A stretch of DNA of 64,000 bases from DASQZT01 sp035638575. Lineage in GTDB: Bacteria; Acidobacteriota; Terriglobia; Bryobacterales; Bryobacteraceae. How positions within the stretch are numbered: position 1 is the first letter of the stretch; every line of letters starts with the position of its first letter. Below, piece after piece: positions 42,566 to 51,690 of the stretch. Made by a program: the position numbers and the translations under genes. The stretch covers positions 39,419 to 103,418 of the forward strand of contig DASQZT010000052.1 of the NCBI GenBank assembly GCA_035638575.1, in the 5' to 3' direction. The notes below the pieces were generated by a model, which did no database searches, was not told the origin of the DNA, and saw only the letters and a program-made list of their open reading frames with translations.

Positions 42566-44685
42566 CGCCGGCGCCCCTGCCGCTCCAGTTGGTCGAGCAG
42601 AATCGAAAGGCGTGTCGCGGCCTCCGTTCGCCCGCCGAACCGCACGGCATTGTAGGCTTCGGTAAACTCCATGACGGCGCTTCCCAATCCGCCGGGAGGC
42701 AGCGACCCGGCAAACTCGGCCGGCGTAAACCACACCGGCTTGTGATATCCGTGCCGCCGGACCACGTGCAGCATTCGCTGGTACAGCAGCGTGGCATCCG
42801 CCACGCTGGCCTGGCCGCGGCGCACCCGCTGAAAGCGCCGGCGAATCCGCAGCCGGCGGACCAGCCGGGGTCCCGCCAGCCACATCCACAAACACACCAC
42901 CAGCGCGCCCGCCACCCGCACCCCGTAGCGCTTGAACCACCTGGCCGCGCGCAGGTCCCAATCCGATCCGAACACGCTGAGCGAATCCACCCAGCGCAGG
43001 CTCACATTGCGGGCGCCCCCCAGCAGCGAGCCCTGCTGTCCGGAATCGTATCCCACCACCCACTCCTGCCAGAAGGTCTCGGCGGCGTCCAGGTACAGGC
43101 TCGCCCTGGTGAGGAATGCCAGCGCCGGCGAGTTGGTGTCCGGCGGCGTGGGATCGAAAGTGGCCCAGCCGTGGCCGGGGATCCAGGCTTCCACCCAGGT
43201 GTGCGCATCGGAGGCGCGCACCAGCCACAGCTCGGTGATGGGATTGTAAATCCCGCTCTGGAATCCGGTGGCCAGCCGCGCCGGGATCCCCAGCGTCCGC
43301 AGCAACACGGTCATCGCCGAGGCGAAGTATTCGCAGTGGCCCTTCTTGCGCGTGAACAGAAAATAGGCCAGCGGGTCGGCCACTTCGCGGCTGGGAAGTT
43401 CGAGCGTGTAGCCGAATTCCGTCCGCAGGTAGTGCTCCAGCGCGCGAGCCCGCTCCAGGTCGGTCGAGACGCGCGACCCCAGATCGTGCGCCAGCGCCGG
43501 AACGCGCGGGTCCAGTGGCGGCAATTGCAGGTAGCGCTCGCGCAGCGCCAGCGGCAGCACCGGCGTGGGGTAGCGCACCGGCGAGGTTTCGGGAGGTTCC
43601 TCCAGAAAGCTGTAGGCTTCGTAATGGAATCCCTGCGGCGTGGGGCCTGCCAGCCGGTAGTTTCCGCCCTCGCTCGCAATCAACAGCGGCTGGCGCAGGT
43701 ACACGGTGACCGGAGTGCCGGCGAAAAACAGCGCGTCGGTTTCCACGTCTTCGTAAGCCACCTGGTAGCTGATCCCGCCGCCCGGCCGCCGGTTCGCCGG
43801 GGTTTCCAGCTCGGCTTGCCCGTGCGCCAGCGGAATCCTGTGCCGCTCCGACACGGGGTTGTACCAGCGCTTGCCGTCGAAATCCGTAAGCGTGCCGCCG
43901 CGCCATTTCACCGACGGCGGCAGCTCGTTGAAAGCCCGGATATGCATCACCGGCCGCGAGGTGGTTTTGATCTCGCCGATCTCGCCGAGCGTCACCTGGT
44001 TGGCAAACCCGGGGATGCGGATGCGGTGCGAGATCAGCCGCGAAAACGCCGCGTCCGCGGTGCGCGGCAGGAAGAAGAACAGGCCGAAGGTGAGCCCCAG
44101 GATGCCCAGCGCCACGCTGCCGGAAAGCGCCGAGAGACGCAGGTGGAAGCGTTTCGCCCCGCCCCGCGCCGTGGCCGTGGCCTTGTGCATCGAGCGCCGG
44201 ATCTCTCCCGAGGTCAGCGCCGCGATGGCGAACAGCAGGTACACCGTCAGAAACACGAAGAAGTTCAGATTGACCGAGAGAATCGCGGCCGCCAGCAGCT
44301 CCAGAAAAGCGATCACCGCCGTGTACAGATGGTCCCGGCTGGTTTTCGCCGTCAGGATCTTCATGACCGCCAGGAAAAACACCAGGTGAACGGTGGCCGG
44401 CAGAAACTCGCGCGAGAGGAAAAAATAATCCACCACGTAGAAGCCCGTGTATCCGATCGTGATCAGCGTCGAAATGCGCTCGGTAATCATGAGATCCAGC
44501 CGCACCTTGTCGTCGTGGATCAGGAGCCAGCGGAGGAACAGGCCGGCTCCGGTCAGCGTGACGGTGGGCGCGTCCAGGTACCCGGAGCCCGCCACCGCCA
44601 GAAAGCCGCTGGCGACCAGGCCCAGCAGCGCCGATTGGAAGAAGCGCTCCACGCTGACGGTGGCGCTCGTGTCCGGTCGCGGCAT
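42562..44685 (-). CDS. TgpA-type membrane transglutaminase-like protein
   Basis: A 707-residue protein: six or so N-terminal helices (DUF3488 region, to about residue 205), an extracytoplasmic transglutaminase-like domain with the triad C451 (KKGHCEYFASAM), H495 (DAHTWVEAW) and D511 (ATFDPTP), one membrane helix (GALVVCLWMWLAG) and a DUF4129-like C-terminus. All catalytic residues are present. TgpA relatives usually neighbour MoxR and DUF58 genes. Here only DUF2339 is coupled to it. It diverges from the ACT-domain gene across 48 bp. Confidence 0.92.
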   Translation of the reverse strand: MPRPDTSATVSVERFFQSALLGLVASGFLAVAGSGYLDAPTVTLTGAGLFLRWLLIHDDKVRLDLMITERISTLITIGYTGFYVVDYFFLSREFLPATVHLVFFLAVMKILTAKTSRDHLYTAVIAFLELLAAAILSVNLNFFVFLTVYLLFAIAALTSGEIRRSMHKATATARGGAKRFHLRLSALSGSVALGILGLTFGLFFFLPRTADAAFSRLISHRIRIPGFANQVTLGEIGEIKTTSRPVMHIRAFNELPPSVKWRGGTLTDFDGKRWYNPVSERHRIPLAHGQAELETPANRRPGGGISYQVAYEDVETDALFFAGTPVTVYLRQPLLIASEGGNYRLAGPTPQGFHYEAYSFLEEPPETSPVRYPTPVLPLALRERYLQLPPLDPRVPALAHDLGSRVSTDLERARALEHYLRTEFGYTLELPSREVADPLAYFLFTRKKGHCEYFASAMTVLLRTLGIPARLATGFQSGIYNPITELWLVRASDAHTWVEAWIPGHGWATFDPTPPDTNSPALAFLTRASLYLDAAETFWQEWVVGYDSGQQGSLLGGARNVSLRWVDSLSVFGSDWDLRAARWFKRYGVRVAGALVVCLWMWLAGPRLVRRLRIRRRFQRVRRGQASVADATLLYQRMLHVVRRHGYHKPVWFTPAEFAGSLPPGGLGSAVMEFTEAYNAVRFGGRTEAATRLSILLDQLERQGRRR

Positions 44686-44733
44686 GACTTCATTATTTCA
44701 TCAACCGGCCGCCACGATACACTATAAAAACTT

Positions 44734-45393
44734 ATGGAAAACCAGACCATCGGGCTCGTCGTGCACGCGGTCGGCAAAACCGGTGTGCTGCACCAGTTGA
44801 CCGGCGTGATCGCGCGCCACGAGGGCGACATCACCTCGGTCGAGATCCTGGACAACCGTCCCGCCGAAGCGCGCACCTATTTCGAAGTGCTGTTGCCGGG
44901 CGGACCGGAGGCGCTGATCGAGGACCTGAGGAAGCTGTCCATCGTGCGCGCCGTCGAACTGGTGAAGACCCTGGACAAGATCTACGGCAAGCGCATCATC
45001 ATCATGGGCGGCGGCGCGCAGGTGGGGCAAGTGGCCATCGGCGCGGTCTCCGAAGCGGACCGCCACAACATCCGCGGCGAGCACATCTCGGTGGACACCA
45101 TCCCGCTGGTCGGCGAGCAGAAACTGGCGGACGCGGTGCGCGCCGTGGCCCGCCTGCCGCGCGCCCGCGCGCTGGTGCTGGCCGGATCGCTGATGGGCGG
45201 CGACATCGAAACCGCCGTCCGCGACGTGCGCCGCCAGGGCTTGCTGGTGATCAGCCTGAACATGGCCGGGAGCGTCCCGGACGCCGCCGACCTGGTGGTC
45301 AGCGACCCGGTGCAGGCCGGCGTGATGGCCGTGATGGCGGTGGCCGACACCGCCAAGTTCACCGTGGAGCGCCTGAATCGCCGGGTGTTCTGA
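44734..45393 (+). CDS. ACT-domain protein of the DUF5612 type
   Basis: A 219-residue protein. The first 80 residues are an ACT domain (IGLVVHAVGKTGVLHQLTGV), the usual small-molecule (amino-acid) sensor. The rest looks like a Rossmann-type regulatory half (IIIMGGGAQVGQVAIGAVSE, ALVLAGSLMGGDIETAVRDV). No DNA-binding motif is visible. A metabolic regulator role is inference. The upstream gap is only 48 bp and holds an AT-rich CACTATAAAAAC directly before ATG. Confidence 0.75.
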   Translation: MENQTIGLVVHAVGKTGVLHQLTGVIARHEGDITSVEILDNRPAEARTYFEVLLPGGPEALIEDLRKLSIVRAVELVKTLDKIYGKRIIIMGGGAQVGQVAIGAVSEADRHNIRGEHISVDTIPLVGEQKLADAVRAVARLPRARALVLAGSLMGGDIETAVRDVRRQGLLVISLNMAGSVPDAADLVVSDPVQAGVMAVMAVADTAKFTVERLNRRVF

Positions 45394-45469
45394 AGGCAGC
45401 GCGGCTCCGCAGGCGCGGCCCGCCTCGAACCCGCGTGGGGCGGATACCAGGCTAAACGTTCGCCATCTT

Positions 45470-45497
45470 ACTTGTTTTCGTGGACTTGTTTTCGTGG
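45470..45497. repeat. Two tandem 14-bp repeats overlapping the -35 region
   Basis: ACTTGTTTTCGTGG occurs twice in a row without a spacer. The second copy contains the -35 box of the receptor promoter, so the repeat may be a binding site. Confidence 0.7.
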
Positions 45498-45514
45498 ATT
45501 ATTTCAGTTATATT
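45486..45514 (+). promoter_or_regulatory. Housekeeping-type promoter of the TonB receptor
   Basis: TTGTTT, a 17-bp spacer and TATATT (5 of 6 to TATAAT) in an AT-rich patch that stands out from the G+C-rich surroundings. Confidence 0.65.
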
Positions 45515-45705
45515 AACCTCAAAGTCCTGGATAGAGGATTCGGTCCCCGAGACTCGCATCGGGTTTTCCACCAAGCAAGAAAAGCTTGAATCTTGTGTTT
45601 GGCATCCGATTTTCGACAGTTCGAAATCCGCTGGTTGGTGCGGTGAATGCCGACTCCGGTGGCGCATGTGCCGGCCGTGTCCGAAAGACTGAGGAGTCAC
45701 TTCTT

Positions 45706-48700
45706 ATGCTTCGTATTCGCGTGTTCGCTTTGGTCGTCATGACCTCTCTGGCTGCAACAGTTGTTAACGCCCAGGTGGCCGGCCGGGTCGCCGGCACGGT
45801 TGTGGACGCTTCGGGAGCCGCCGTCCCGGACGCCGCGGTCGCCTTGCAGTTGCCCGGCAGCGGCAAGGATGTGTTTACCGCCAGGACTGCCACGGATGGG
45901 GGCTACAACCTGCTTTCCGTTCCACCCGCCCAGTACGATCTGGTGGTCGAGGCCAAGGGCTTCGTCAAAAAGGTGGTAAGTAACCTGACGGTCGACCCCA
46001 ACCAGACCCTGGACGTGCCGCAGATTAAGCTCGATGTGGCCGGCGTCACCGAGACGGTGGAAGTGAGCACGGCGGGAACCACGGTCCAGACCACCAATGC
46101 CGAAATCTCGACCACCATCACCAAGACGCAGATCTCCAACCTGCCCATCGCCGACCGCAGCCCGCTGGGCTTCCTGTTGACCCAGGTTGGAGTGAACTCC
46201 TCACGCGGCGCCACCACCATCAACGGCCAGCGTGTTTCTTACACCAATGTGACCTTGGACGGCGTCAACGTTCAGGACAATTTCATCCGCACCAACGCCA
46301 TGGACTTCCTGCCCAACCTGCTGCTCCTCGACCAGGTGGCGGAAGTGACGGTCTCCACCTCCAACGCCAGCGCGTCCGCCGGCGGCGGCTCCGGCCAGGT
46401 CAACTTCGTGACGCCCTCGGGCACTAATCAGTTTCACGGCAACGCCTACTGGCAGAACCGCAATAACTATTTTCGGGCTAACTCCTTTTTCAATAACAAG
46501 AGCGGCGTGCCCGTCTCCTTCCTCAACCTGAACCAGCTCGGCGGTTCCGTCGGCGGCCACGTCATCAAGAACAAGCTGTTCTTCTATACCAACTACGAGG
46601 CGTACCGGCAGATCCAGCAGACCACCAATAACCGCACCATCCTGACGCCCAATGCCCGCCAGGGAATTTATACTTACAAAGACACCGCCGGAAACGTCCA
46701 CCAGGTCAACATCCTCCAGGCGATGGGACTGTCCGCCAACCCGACCATGCAGGCGCTGCTGGGCCAGGTTCCCACGGCGTACAACAACTACGACGTCGGC
46801 GATTCCAGCGCGGCGCTCCTGCGGAACACCGCCGGATACCTTTTCAAGCAGCGCGACAATCGCACCCGCGACAACCTGACCCTCAAGGGCGACTACCTGC
46901 TTTCCACCAGGAATACCTTCAGCCTCACTTACGCTTACAACCGCGATATTCTCGACCGTCCGGATCAGGATCCCACCTTCGACGTGGTTCCGTTGCAGAC
47001 CAACAACGATCACATCAAGCTGCTTTCGAGTTCGTGGCGGTGGAATCCCAAGTCGACCCTGACCAACGAAGTGCGCTTCGGTTTCAACTGGGCGCCCGCC
47101 ACCTTCATAGACGCCCAGCAGATACCGAATGCCTTCATTACCGGCACTACCTACACCAACCCGGTCGCCGGAATTCTCCGCACGCAGGGCCGCAACACCG
47201 ATACCTATAACTTCGCCGATAACGCCAGTTGGCTGCATGGAGCCCACACGTTTTCTTTTGGATTCCAGGGCCAGGCCATTCGAGTGGAGCAATATAATGA
47301 CGCTGGCATCACGCCGTCCTACGGCCTCGGCCTCGGCCTGAACACCCCGGGCCTCACCGGGACGCAGATGCCGGGCGCCAGCTCCGCCGACATCAGCGCG
47401 GCGAACGGTTTGCTGGCTACCCTGGCCGGTCTCTACAACAGCTACACCCAGACCTTCAACGTGTCGAGCCGCACTTCGGGCTACGTCAAGGACTACGGCA
47501 CCTGGCGCCACGATATTCAAAACAACTACGCGCTCTACCTCCAGGATGCGTGGAGACTGAGGCGCAACCTGAGCGTCACTCTGGGCGTGCGTTGGGACTA
47601 CTATCCCACCATCGACGAGCGCGACGCGCTGGCATTGCTCCCCGTCCTCGAGAACAACAACCCCATCCAGACCATTCTGGATCCCAACGCCGTGCTGAAC
47701 TTCGCCGGCAACGCCGTGGGCCGCCCGTGGTACAACGCCAGCAAGCGCAAATTCGCCCCCAACCTGGGCATGGCCTGGGACCCCACCGGCCAGGGCAAAT
47801 GGGCCATTCGCGCCGGCTACTCTCTGGCGTTTGTGAACGACAACGTTCTCCGCGCGGTCGACAACGCCCAGTCCACCAACGCCGGCCTGACCAGCACGGT
47901 CACCGCGACGGGCCTGGACGGCACTGTCGCCGGCGGCCTGGCCGCCGTTCCGACCCCCGTGTTCAAGGTGCCGCGCACCTTTGCCGACAATTACGCATTA
48001 AGCTCCAGCAACGCCGAAGCCATGATCGATCCGGGCCTGGTGTCGCCCTACGTGCAGCAGTGGAACATCGGAGTGCAGCGCACCGTCAAAGGGACCCTCT
48101 TCGACCTGCGCTATGTGGGCAACCACGCCACCAAGTCGCTCCGCGGGTTCGATTACAACCAAGTCATGATTGGCGCCCTCCTCCAGCCCTTCCTCCAGGC
48201 GGCCAACAACGGCTGGCTTTCGCAGGCGTCCACCGGCGCCTTCGATCCGCGTTACAACGCCGCCATCCCCGGCAGCGTTGCGACCCCGTTCTTCAATGCC
48301 ATGCCCAACGGCGGCTACCTCACCAACTCCAGCGTCAAAACCTACATGCAGCAGGGACAGGTCGGCGAGCTGGCCAACTTCTACCAGACCAATCAGGTGA
48401 ACGGGAATGTCAGTTTCTACGCGAACCCCAACATCCTGGGCGGCAATGTGACCACCAACTTCAGCAACAGCGTGTATAACGGCTTGCAGTTCGACGTGAG
48501 CCACCGGTTCGCCAAGGGCTTGCAGTTCCAGGGCAATTACGTTTTCTCCAAGGTGTTGAGCGACGCCGGTGGCGACCAACAGACCGACTTCGAGCCGTTC
48601 CTCGATATCCACAACACCAAGATCGAGCGCCGGCGCGTGGCGGGCTTCGACGTCACCCACGTGATCAAAGGCAATTTCTACTATGAGCTGCCATTCGGCC

Positions 48701-49281
48701 AGGGGCAGCGGTTCACCACTTCCAACCGCATCCTCGCCAGGGTGATGGGCGGCTGGAACGCTTCGAGCATCTTCACCATGATGTCCGGCAACCCGTTCTC
48801 GGTGTTCTCCAGCCGGGGCACGCTGAACCGGGCTGCCCGCTCTTCGGGCACCAACACGGTGGACACCACGCTCACCCAGGGGCAGCTCGACAAGTTGTTC
48901 CAGTTCTACATGACCGGCAACGGGCCGTATTTCTTCCCGCAAGCCAACCTGAACCCCACCAACAACACCGCCGTCAACGTGGATGGCGCTCCGGGCTACA
49001 ACGGCCAGGTGTTTCTGCAGCCGCCCGCGGGCACCCTCGGAGAGCTCCAGCGCAACCAGTTCTCCGGTCCCTGGGTCTGGACCATGGACTCGCGCGTCGG
49101 CAAGGTCACCAAGATCACCGAGACCAAGACGCTCGAGTTCCGCGCGGACGCGATCAACGTGTTCAACCACGACACGTGGTATGTGGGGGACCAGACCATC
49201 ACCTCCACCACGTTCGGGAAGATCACCAGCAACTTCTACGGCAACCGTCTCTTGCAGTTCTCGCTGTACTTCCGCTTCTGA
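45706..49281 (+). CDS. Oar-like TonB-dependent receptor with carboxypeptidase-regulatory domain
   Basis: A 1191-residue outer-membrane protein. I use ATG 45706, which follows GAGGAG and begins a clear signal peptide (VFALVVMTSLAATVVNAQ). Residues of about 25-120 form the carboxypeptidase-regulatory beta-sandwich (GTVVDASGAAVPDAAVALQL), then a plug domain (ISNLPIADRSPLGFLLTQVG) and a long Oar-type barrel ending LLQFSLYFRF with the terminal aromatic Phe. Such receptors are numerous in Solibacter and import or bind large substrates, often plant polysaccharide products (family knowledge). It converges on the GMC dehydrogenase genes. A link to sugar uptake is inference. Confidence 0.92.
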   Translation: MLRIRVFALVVMTSLAATVVNAQVAGRVAGTVVDASGAAVPDAAVALQLPGSGKDVFTARTATDGGYNLLSVPPAQYDLVVEAKGFVKKVVSNLTVDPNQTLDVPQIKLDVAGVTETVEVSTAGTTVQTTNAEISTTITKTQISNLPIADRSPLGFLLTQVGVNSSRGATTINGQRVSYTNVTLDGVNVQDNFIRTNAMDFLPNLLLLDQVAEVTVSTSNASASAGGGSGQVNFVTPSGTNQFHGNAYWQNRNNYFRANSFFNNKSGVPVSFLNLNQLGGSVGGHVIKNKLFFYTNYEAYRQIQQTTNNRTILTPNARQGIYTYKDTAGNVHQVNILQAMGLSANPTMQALLGQVPTAYNNYDVGDSSAALLRNTAGYLFKQRDNRTRDNLTLKGDYLLSTRNTFSLTYAYNRDILDRPDQDPTFDVVPLQTNNDHIKLLSSSWRWNPKSTLTNEVRFGFNWAPATFIDAQQIPNAFITGTTYTNPVAGILRTQGRNTDTYNFADNASWLHGAHTFSFGFQGQAIRVEQYNDAGITPSYGLGLGLNTPGLTGTQMPGASSADISAANGLLATLAGLYNSYTQTFNVSSRTSGYVKDYGTWRHDIQNNYALYLQDAWRLRRNLSVTLGVRWDYYPTIDERDALALLPVLENNNPIQTILDPNAVLNFAGNAVGRPWYNASKRKFAPNLGMAWDPTGQGKWAIRAGYSLAFVNDNVLRAVDNAQSTNAGLTSTVTATGLDGTVAGGLAAVPTPVFKVPRTFADNYALSSSNAEAMIDPGLVSPYVQQWNIGVQRTVKGTLFDLRYVGNHATKSLRGFDYNQVMIGALLQPFLQAANNGWLSQASTGAFDPRYNAAIPGSVATPFFNAMPNGGYLTNSSVKTYMQQGQVGELANFYQTNQVNGNVSFYANPNILGGNVTTNFSNSVYNGLQFDVSHRFAKGLQFQGNYVFSKVLSDAGGDQQTDFEPFLDIHNTKIERRRVAGFDVTHVIKGNFYYELPFGQGQRFTTSNRILARVMGGWNASSIFTMMSGNPFSVFSSRGTLNRAARSSGTNTVDTTLTQGQLDKLFQFYMTGNGPYFFPQANLNPTNNTAVNVDGAPGYNGQVFLQPPAGTLGELQRNQFSGPWVWTMDSRVGKVTKITETKTLEFRADAINVFNHDTWYVGDQTITSTTFGKITSNFYGNRLLQFSLYFRF

Positions 49282-49308
49282 GGGCCGGGGCGCCGGAGGG
49301 AGCAGCGC

Positions 49309-49944
49309 CTACGCCAGCGGGCTCCTCTTCACCGCGTAGTCGATCGCCTCCTGCGGCACGCTGAAGTGCGCCACCGCGCTGTTCCCCATGTAGCCCAGCT
49401 CTCTCATGCCGATCGGGCTCGTGTAATACGCGTCCGCCACCATCCTGCGCGCCCAGGTGAAAAACTGAATCCCCGGCCCCAGCTCCGGCGATTGGTTCTT
49501 GCGATACGCGATCAGGTCCAGCATCCCGGTCTGCTCCGATGGCTGCGCGTCCAGAAAATCTTTCCCGCCGTGCCGCCGGCGCATCTCGTCGTCGAGCCAG
49601 GCGATCCCGCCGGTGTAGATTTCCTTCATGTCGTCGCTGGCCGCGCACAGGAAATCGATGAAGTCCGCCGCGCCCGCCTCCAGCGCGCCCGGCGACCGCT
49701 CGTCGGCCGGAATGATCAGATCCGCCAGGCGCCGCAGCGTGGCGTATTCGTGCGCCGTCAACGCCTTCGGCTGGTACGGTCCTTTAAGCGCCGTCTTCTC
49801 GTCCGTGACCGCCTGGTGTACGTGCTGCGCATCCTGCGCGGTGAGCAGCCCTCCGCCGGCCGCCACGCCGAGCGCGCCCCCGATGCGCCGCAGCAATTCG
49901 CGCCGCGACTCGCCTTGCGGGCGATAATCCCGATCCTCACACAT
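49309..49944 (-). CDS. Gluconate 2-dehydrogenase subunit 3-type small subunit
   Basis: A 211-residue small subunit with an N-terminal twin-arginine signal (SRRELLRRIGGALGVAAGGG). The conserved body has LRRLADLIIPADERSPGALE and AADFIDFLCAASDDMKEIY. It would carry the GMC flavoprotein to the periplasm by the Tat route (hitch-hiker model, family knowledge). Its start overlaps the GMC stop by 8 bp. No cytochrome c subunit gene is adjacent. Confidence 0.9.
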   Translation of the reverse strand: MCEDRDYRPQGESRRELLRRIGGALGVAAGGGLLTAQDAQHVHQAVTDEKTALKGPYQPKALTAHEYATLRRLADLIIPADERSPGALEAGAADFIDFLCAASDDMKEIYTGGIAWLDDEMRRRHGGKDFLDAQPSEQTGMLDLIAYRKNQSPELGPGIQFFTWARRMVADAYYTSPIGMRELGYMGNSAVAHFSVPQEAIDYAVKRSPLA

Positions 49945-51637
49945 TGCCCTTCCTCATTTCTTCCGCCAGGTACTCCGATGCCCGCCACGCGAACGCCACG
50001 ATGCTCAGCGTGACGTTCTTGTCCGGCTGGCTCACGAACGGCGCCGCGTCGCACACGAACAGGTTCTTCACCTCGTGCGCCTGGCAATACCGGTTCAGCG
50101 CCGAGGTCTTCGCGTCGCTGCCCATGCGCACGGGCCCCGCCTCGTGAATGATCACCCCGCCGGTGGAGATCGCCAGCCGCGCCTCCCGCTGTGTCCCGTT
50201 TACCTGCCCGCCCATGGTCTGGATGATCGAGGCGAACGTCTGCTCCATGTGGCGCACCTGCTTGATCTCGTTGTCGCTCCAAGCGAAGTGGAACCGCAAC
50301 ACCGGAATGCCCCACGCGTCCACCCGCTGCGGGTCGATGTCGCACCAGCTCTCTTTGTTGGGAATCATCTCCCCGCGGCCCGCGAAATGCACGAACGCGC
50401 CGTACTGCTCGCGCAGTTTGTCCTTGAGCGCCTTCCCGTAGCCCTCGATCCGCGCGCACTGCCCCGCGAACGCGCCCAGGCCCGGCATGTCGAATCCGCC
50501 GCCGATTTCGATGTGGTACCCCCGCGGGAAATCCTTGCTCTTGTCGCCGTACAGCCACCACGGCACGTACACGTGCATGCCGCCGATGCCGTCGCTGTTG
50601 TGCCGCGGCAGGTTGGCCAGCGCCGGCACGTACCCCGACGCGCTGTATCCCACCGAATCCGTGAGGTAGCGCCCCACCACGCCCGACCCGTTGGCGATCC
50701 CGCCGGGGAACCGCGCCGATTTCGAATTCAGCAGCAGCCGCGCCGATTCGCACGCGCTGGCCGCCACCACCGCCGCGCGGCAGCGCACCTGCTTCTCCGT
50801 GCGGGTGGCTTTGTCCACGTACGAAACCGCCGTCACTTTTCCCGAGCCGTCCGCCACCAGTTCGCGCGCCATCGCGCCCGTGAAGATCGTGAGCTTGCCG
50901 GTCTTCATCGCCGGAAAGATCATCGCCTGGCTCGACGAAAACGCCGACGCCGTCTGGCAGCCGCGCCCGCACTGCCCGCAATAGTGGCACGCCGCGCGCC
51001 CGTTGAGCGCCTTGGTGAGCATGGCCATGCGCGAAGGGATGCACGGAATATTCAGCTTGCCGCACGCTTTCTGAATCAGGACCTCGTGCACGCGCGGCGC
51101 GATGGGCGGCAGGAAGTTGCCGTCGGGCGCGGTGCGCAGCCCTTCCTTGGTCCCGGTGACTCCGATGAATCCCTCCGCCTTGTCGTACCACGGCGACATC
51201 TCGGCGTAGGTCACCGGCCACGGATCGCTCAGCCCGTCTTCCGGCTGGAAATCGTAATCCGAGAAGCGCAGCGAGATGCGCCCGTAGTGGTTGGTCCGCC
51301 CGCCGATGATGCGCGACCGGAACCATCGCCACTGGCTCCCCTGCGCCACCGTATAGGGCTCGCCCGGGACGTCCCAATACCCGTTCGGCGCCTCGAAATA
51401 GCCCCACTGCTGGCGGCCGAAATACATCTCCGCGTGCGGCCCCGCCCCGCGGTGGTCCACCTGGTAGGGCAGAATGTGTTCCTTGAAATCCTTCGCCGGG
51501 TTGAGCATCGGCCCGGCCTCCAGCAGCGCCACCGTCAGCCCCAGGTCCGTCAGAACCTTGACCGCCGTCCCGCCGCCGGCTCCCGACCCGATGACCGCCA
51601 CGTCAAACACCTGCGGACTTCGCGTGATTTGGAGCAT
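49937..51637 (-). CDS. GMC oxidoreductase, probable sugar/glycoside dehydrogenase large subunit
   Basis: A 566-residue FAD flavoprotein. The N-terminal dinucleotide fold is VAVIGSGAGGGTAVKVLTDL, ending in the FAD-binding Glu of LLEAG. A Cys-rich loop CHYCGQCGRGC and the C-terminal GMC block (HEAGPVRMG ... VCDAAPFVSQPDKNVTLSI) with His and Asn are present. It lacks a signal peptide, consistent with co-export with the Tat small subunit. With DUF1080 upstream it fits a glucoside 3-dehydrogenase (LacC-like) role in 3-keto-glycoside formation. Gluconate or 2-keto-sugar oxidation are alternatives. Confidence 0.9.
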   Translation of the reverse strand: MLQITRSPQVFDVAVIGSGAGGGTAVKVLTDLGLTVALLEAGPMLNPAKDFKEHILPYQVDHRGAGPHAEMYFGRQQWGYFEAPNGYWDVPGEPYTVAQGSQWRWFRSRIIGGRTNHYGRISLRFSDYDFQPEDGLSDPWPVTYAEMSPWYDKAEGFIGVTGTKEGLRTAPDGNFLPPIAPRVHEVLIQKACGKLNIPCIPSRMAMLTKALNGRAACHYCGQCGRGCQTASAFSSSQAMIFPAMKTGKLTIFTGAMARELVADGSGKVTAVSYVDKATRTEKQVRCRAAVVAASACESARLLLNSKSARFPGGIANGSGVVGRYLTDSVGYSASGYVPALANLPRHNSDGIGGMHVYVPWWLYGDKSKDFPRGYHIEIGGGFDMPGLGAFAGQCARIEGYGKALKDKLREQYGAFVHFAGRGEMIPNKESWCDIDPQRVDAWGIPVLRFHFAWSDNEIKQVRHMEQTFASIIQTMGGQVNGTQREARLAISTGGVIIHEAGPVRMGSDAKTSALNRYCQAHEVKNLFVCDAAPFVSQPDKNVTLSIVAFAWRASEYLAEEMRKGNV

Positions 51638-51690
51638 CCCGATTCCTTCGGTTCCATCTTACCCCTTTGTGGGGCATGGCTCCGGAAGGC

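Larger units (their letters stand above)
45394..45705 (+). promoter_or_regulatory. 312-bp upstream region and leader of the TonB receptor
   Basis: Holds two tandem copies of ACTTGTTTTCGTGG (45470-45497), the promoter at 45486-45514 and a leader of about 185 bases that ends in GAGGAG. The leader contains small inverted repeats (CAAG-AAAAG-CTTG; CCGG...CCGG). I see no known riboswitch consensus. Confidence 0.5.

Noticed and set aside
40520..42655. A 711-residue plus-strand frame opposite the DUF2339 gene
   Set aside because: Arg/Gln/Pro/His-rich shadow of a G+C-rich membrane protein gene; the minus-strand frame has clear membrane helices and is coupled to the transglutaminase.
45515..45705. 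A riboswitch in the TonB receptor leader
   Set aside because: I could not match the sequence to the cobalamin, c-di-GMP, SAM, TPP or glycine consensus boxes; only small stems are visible.
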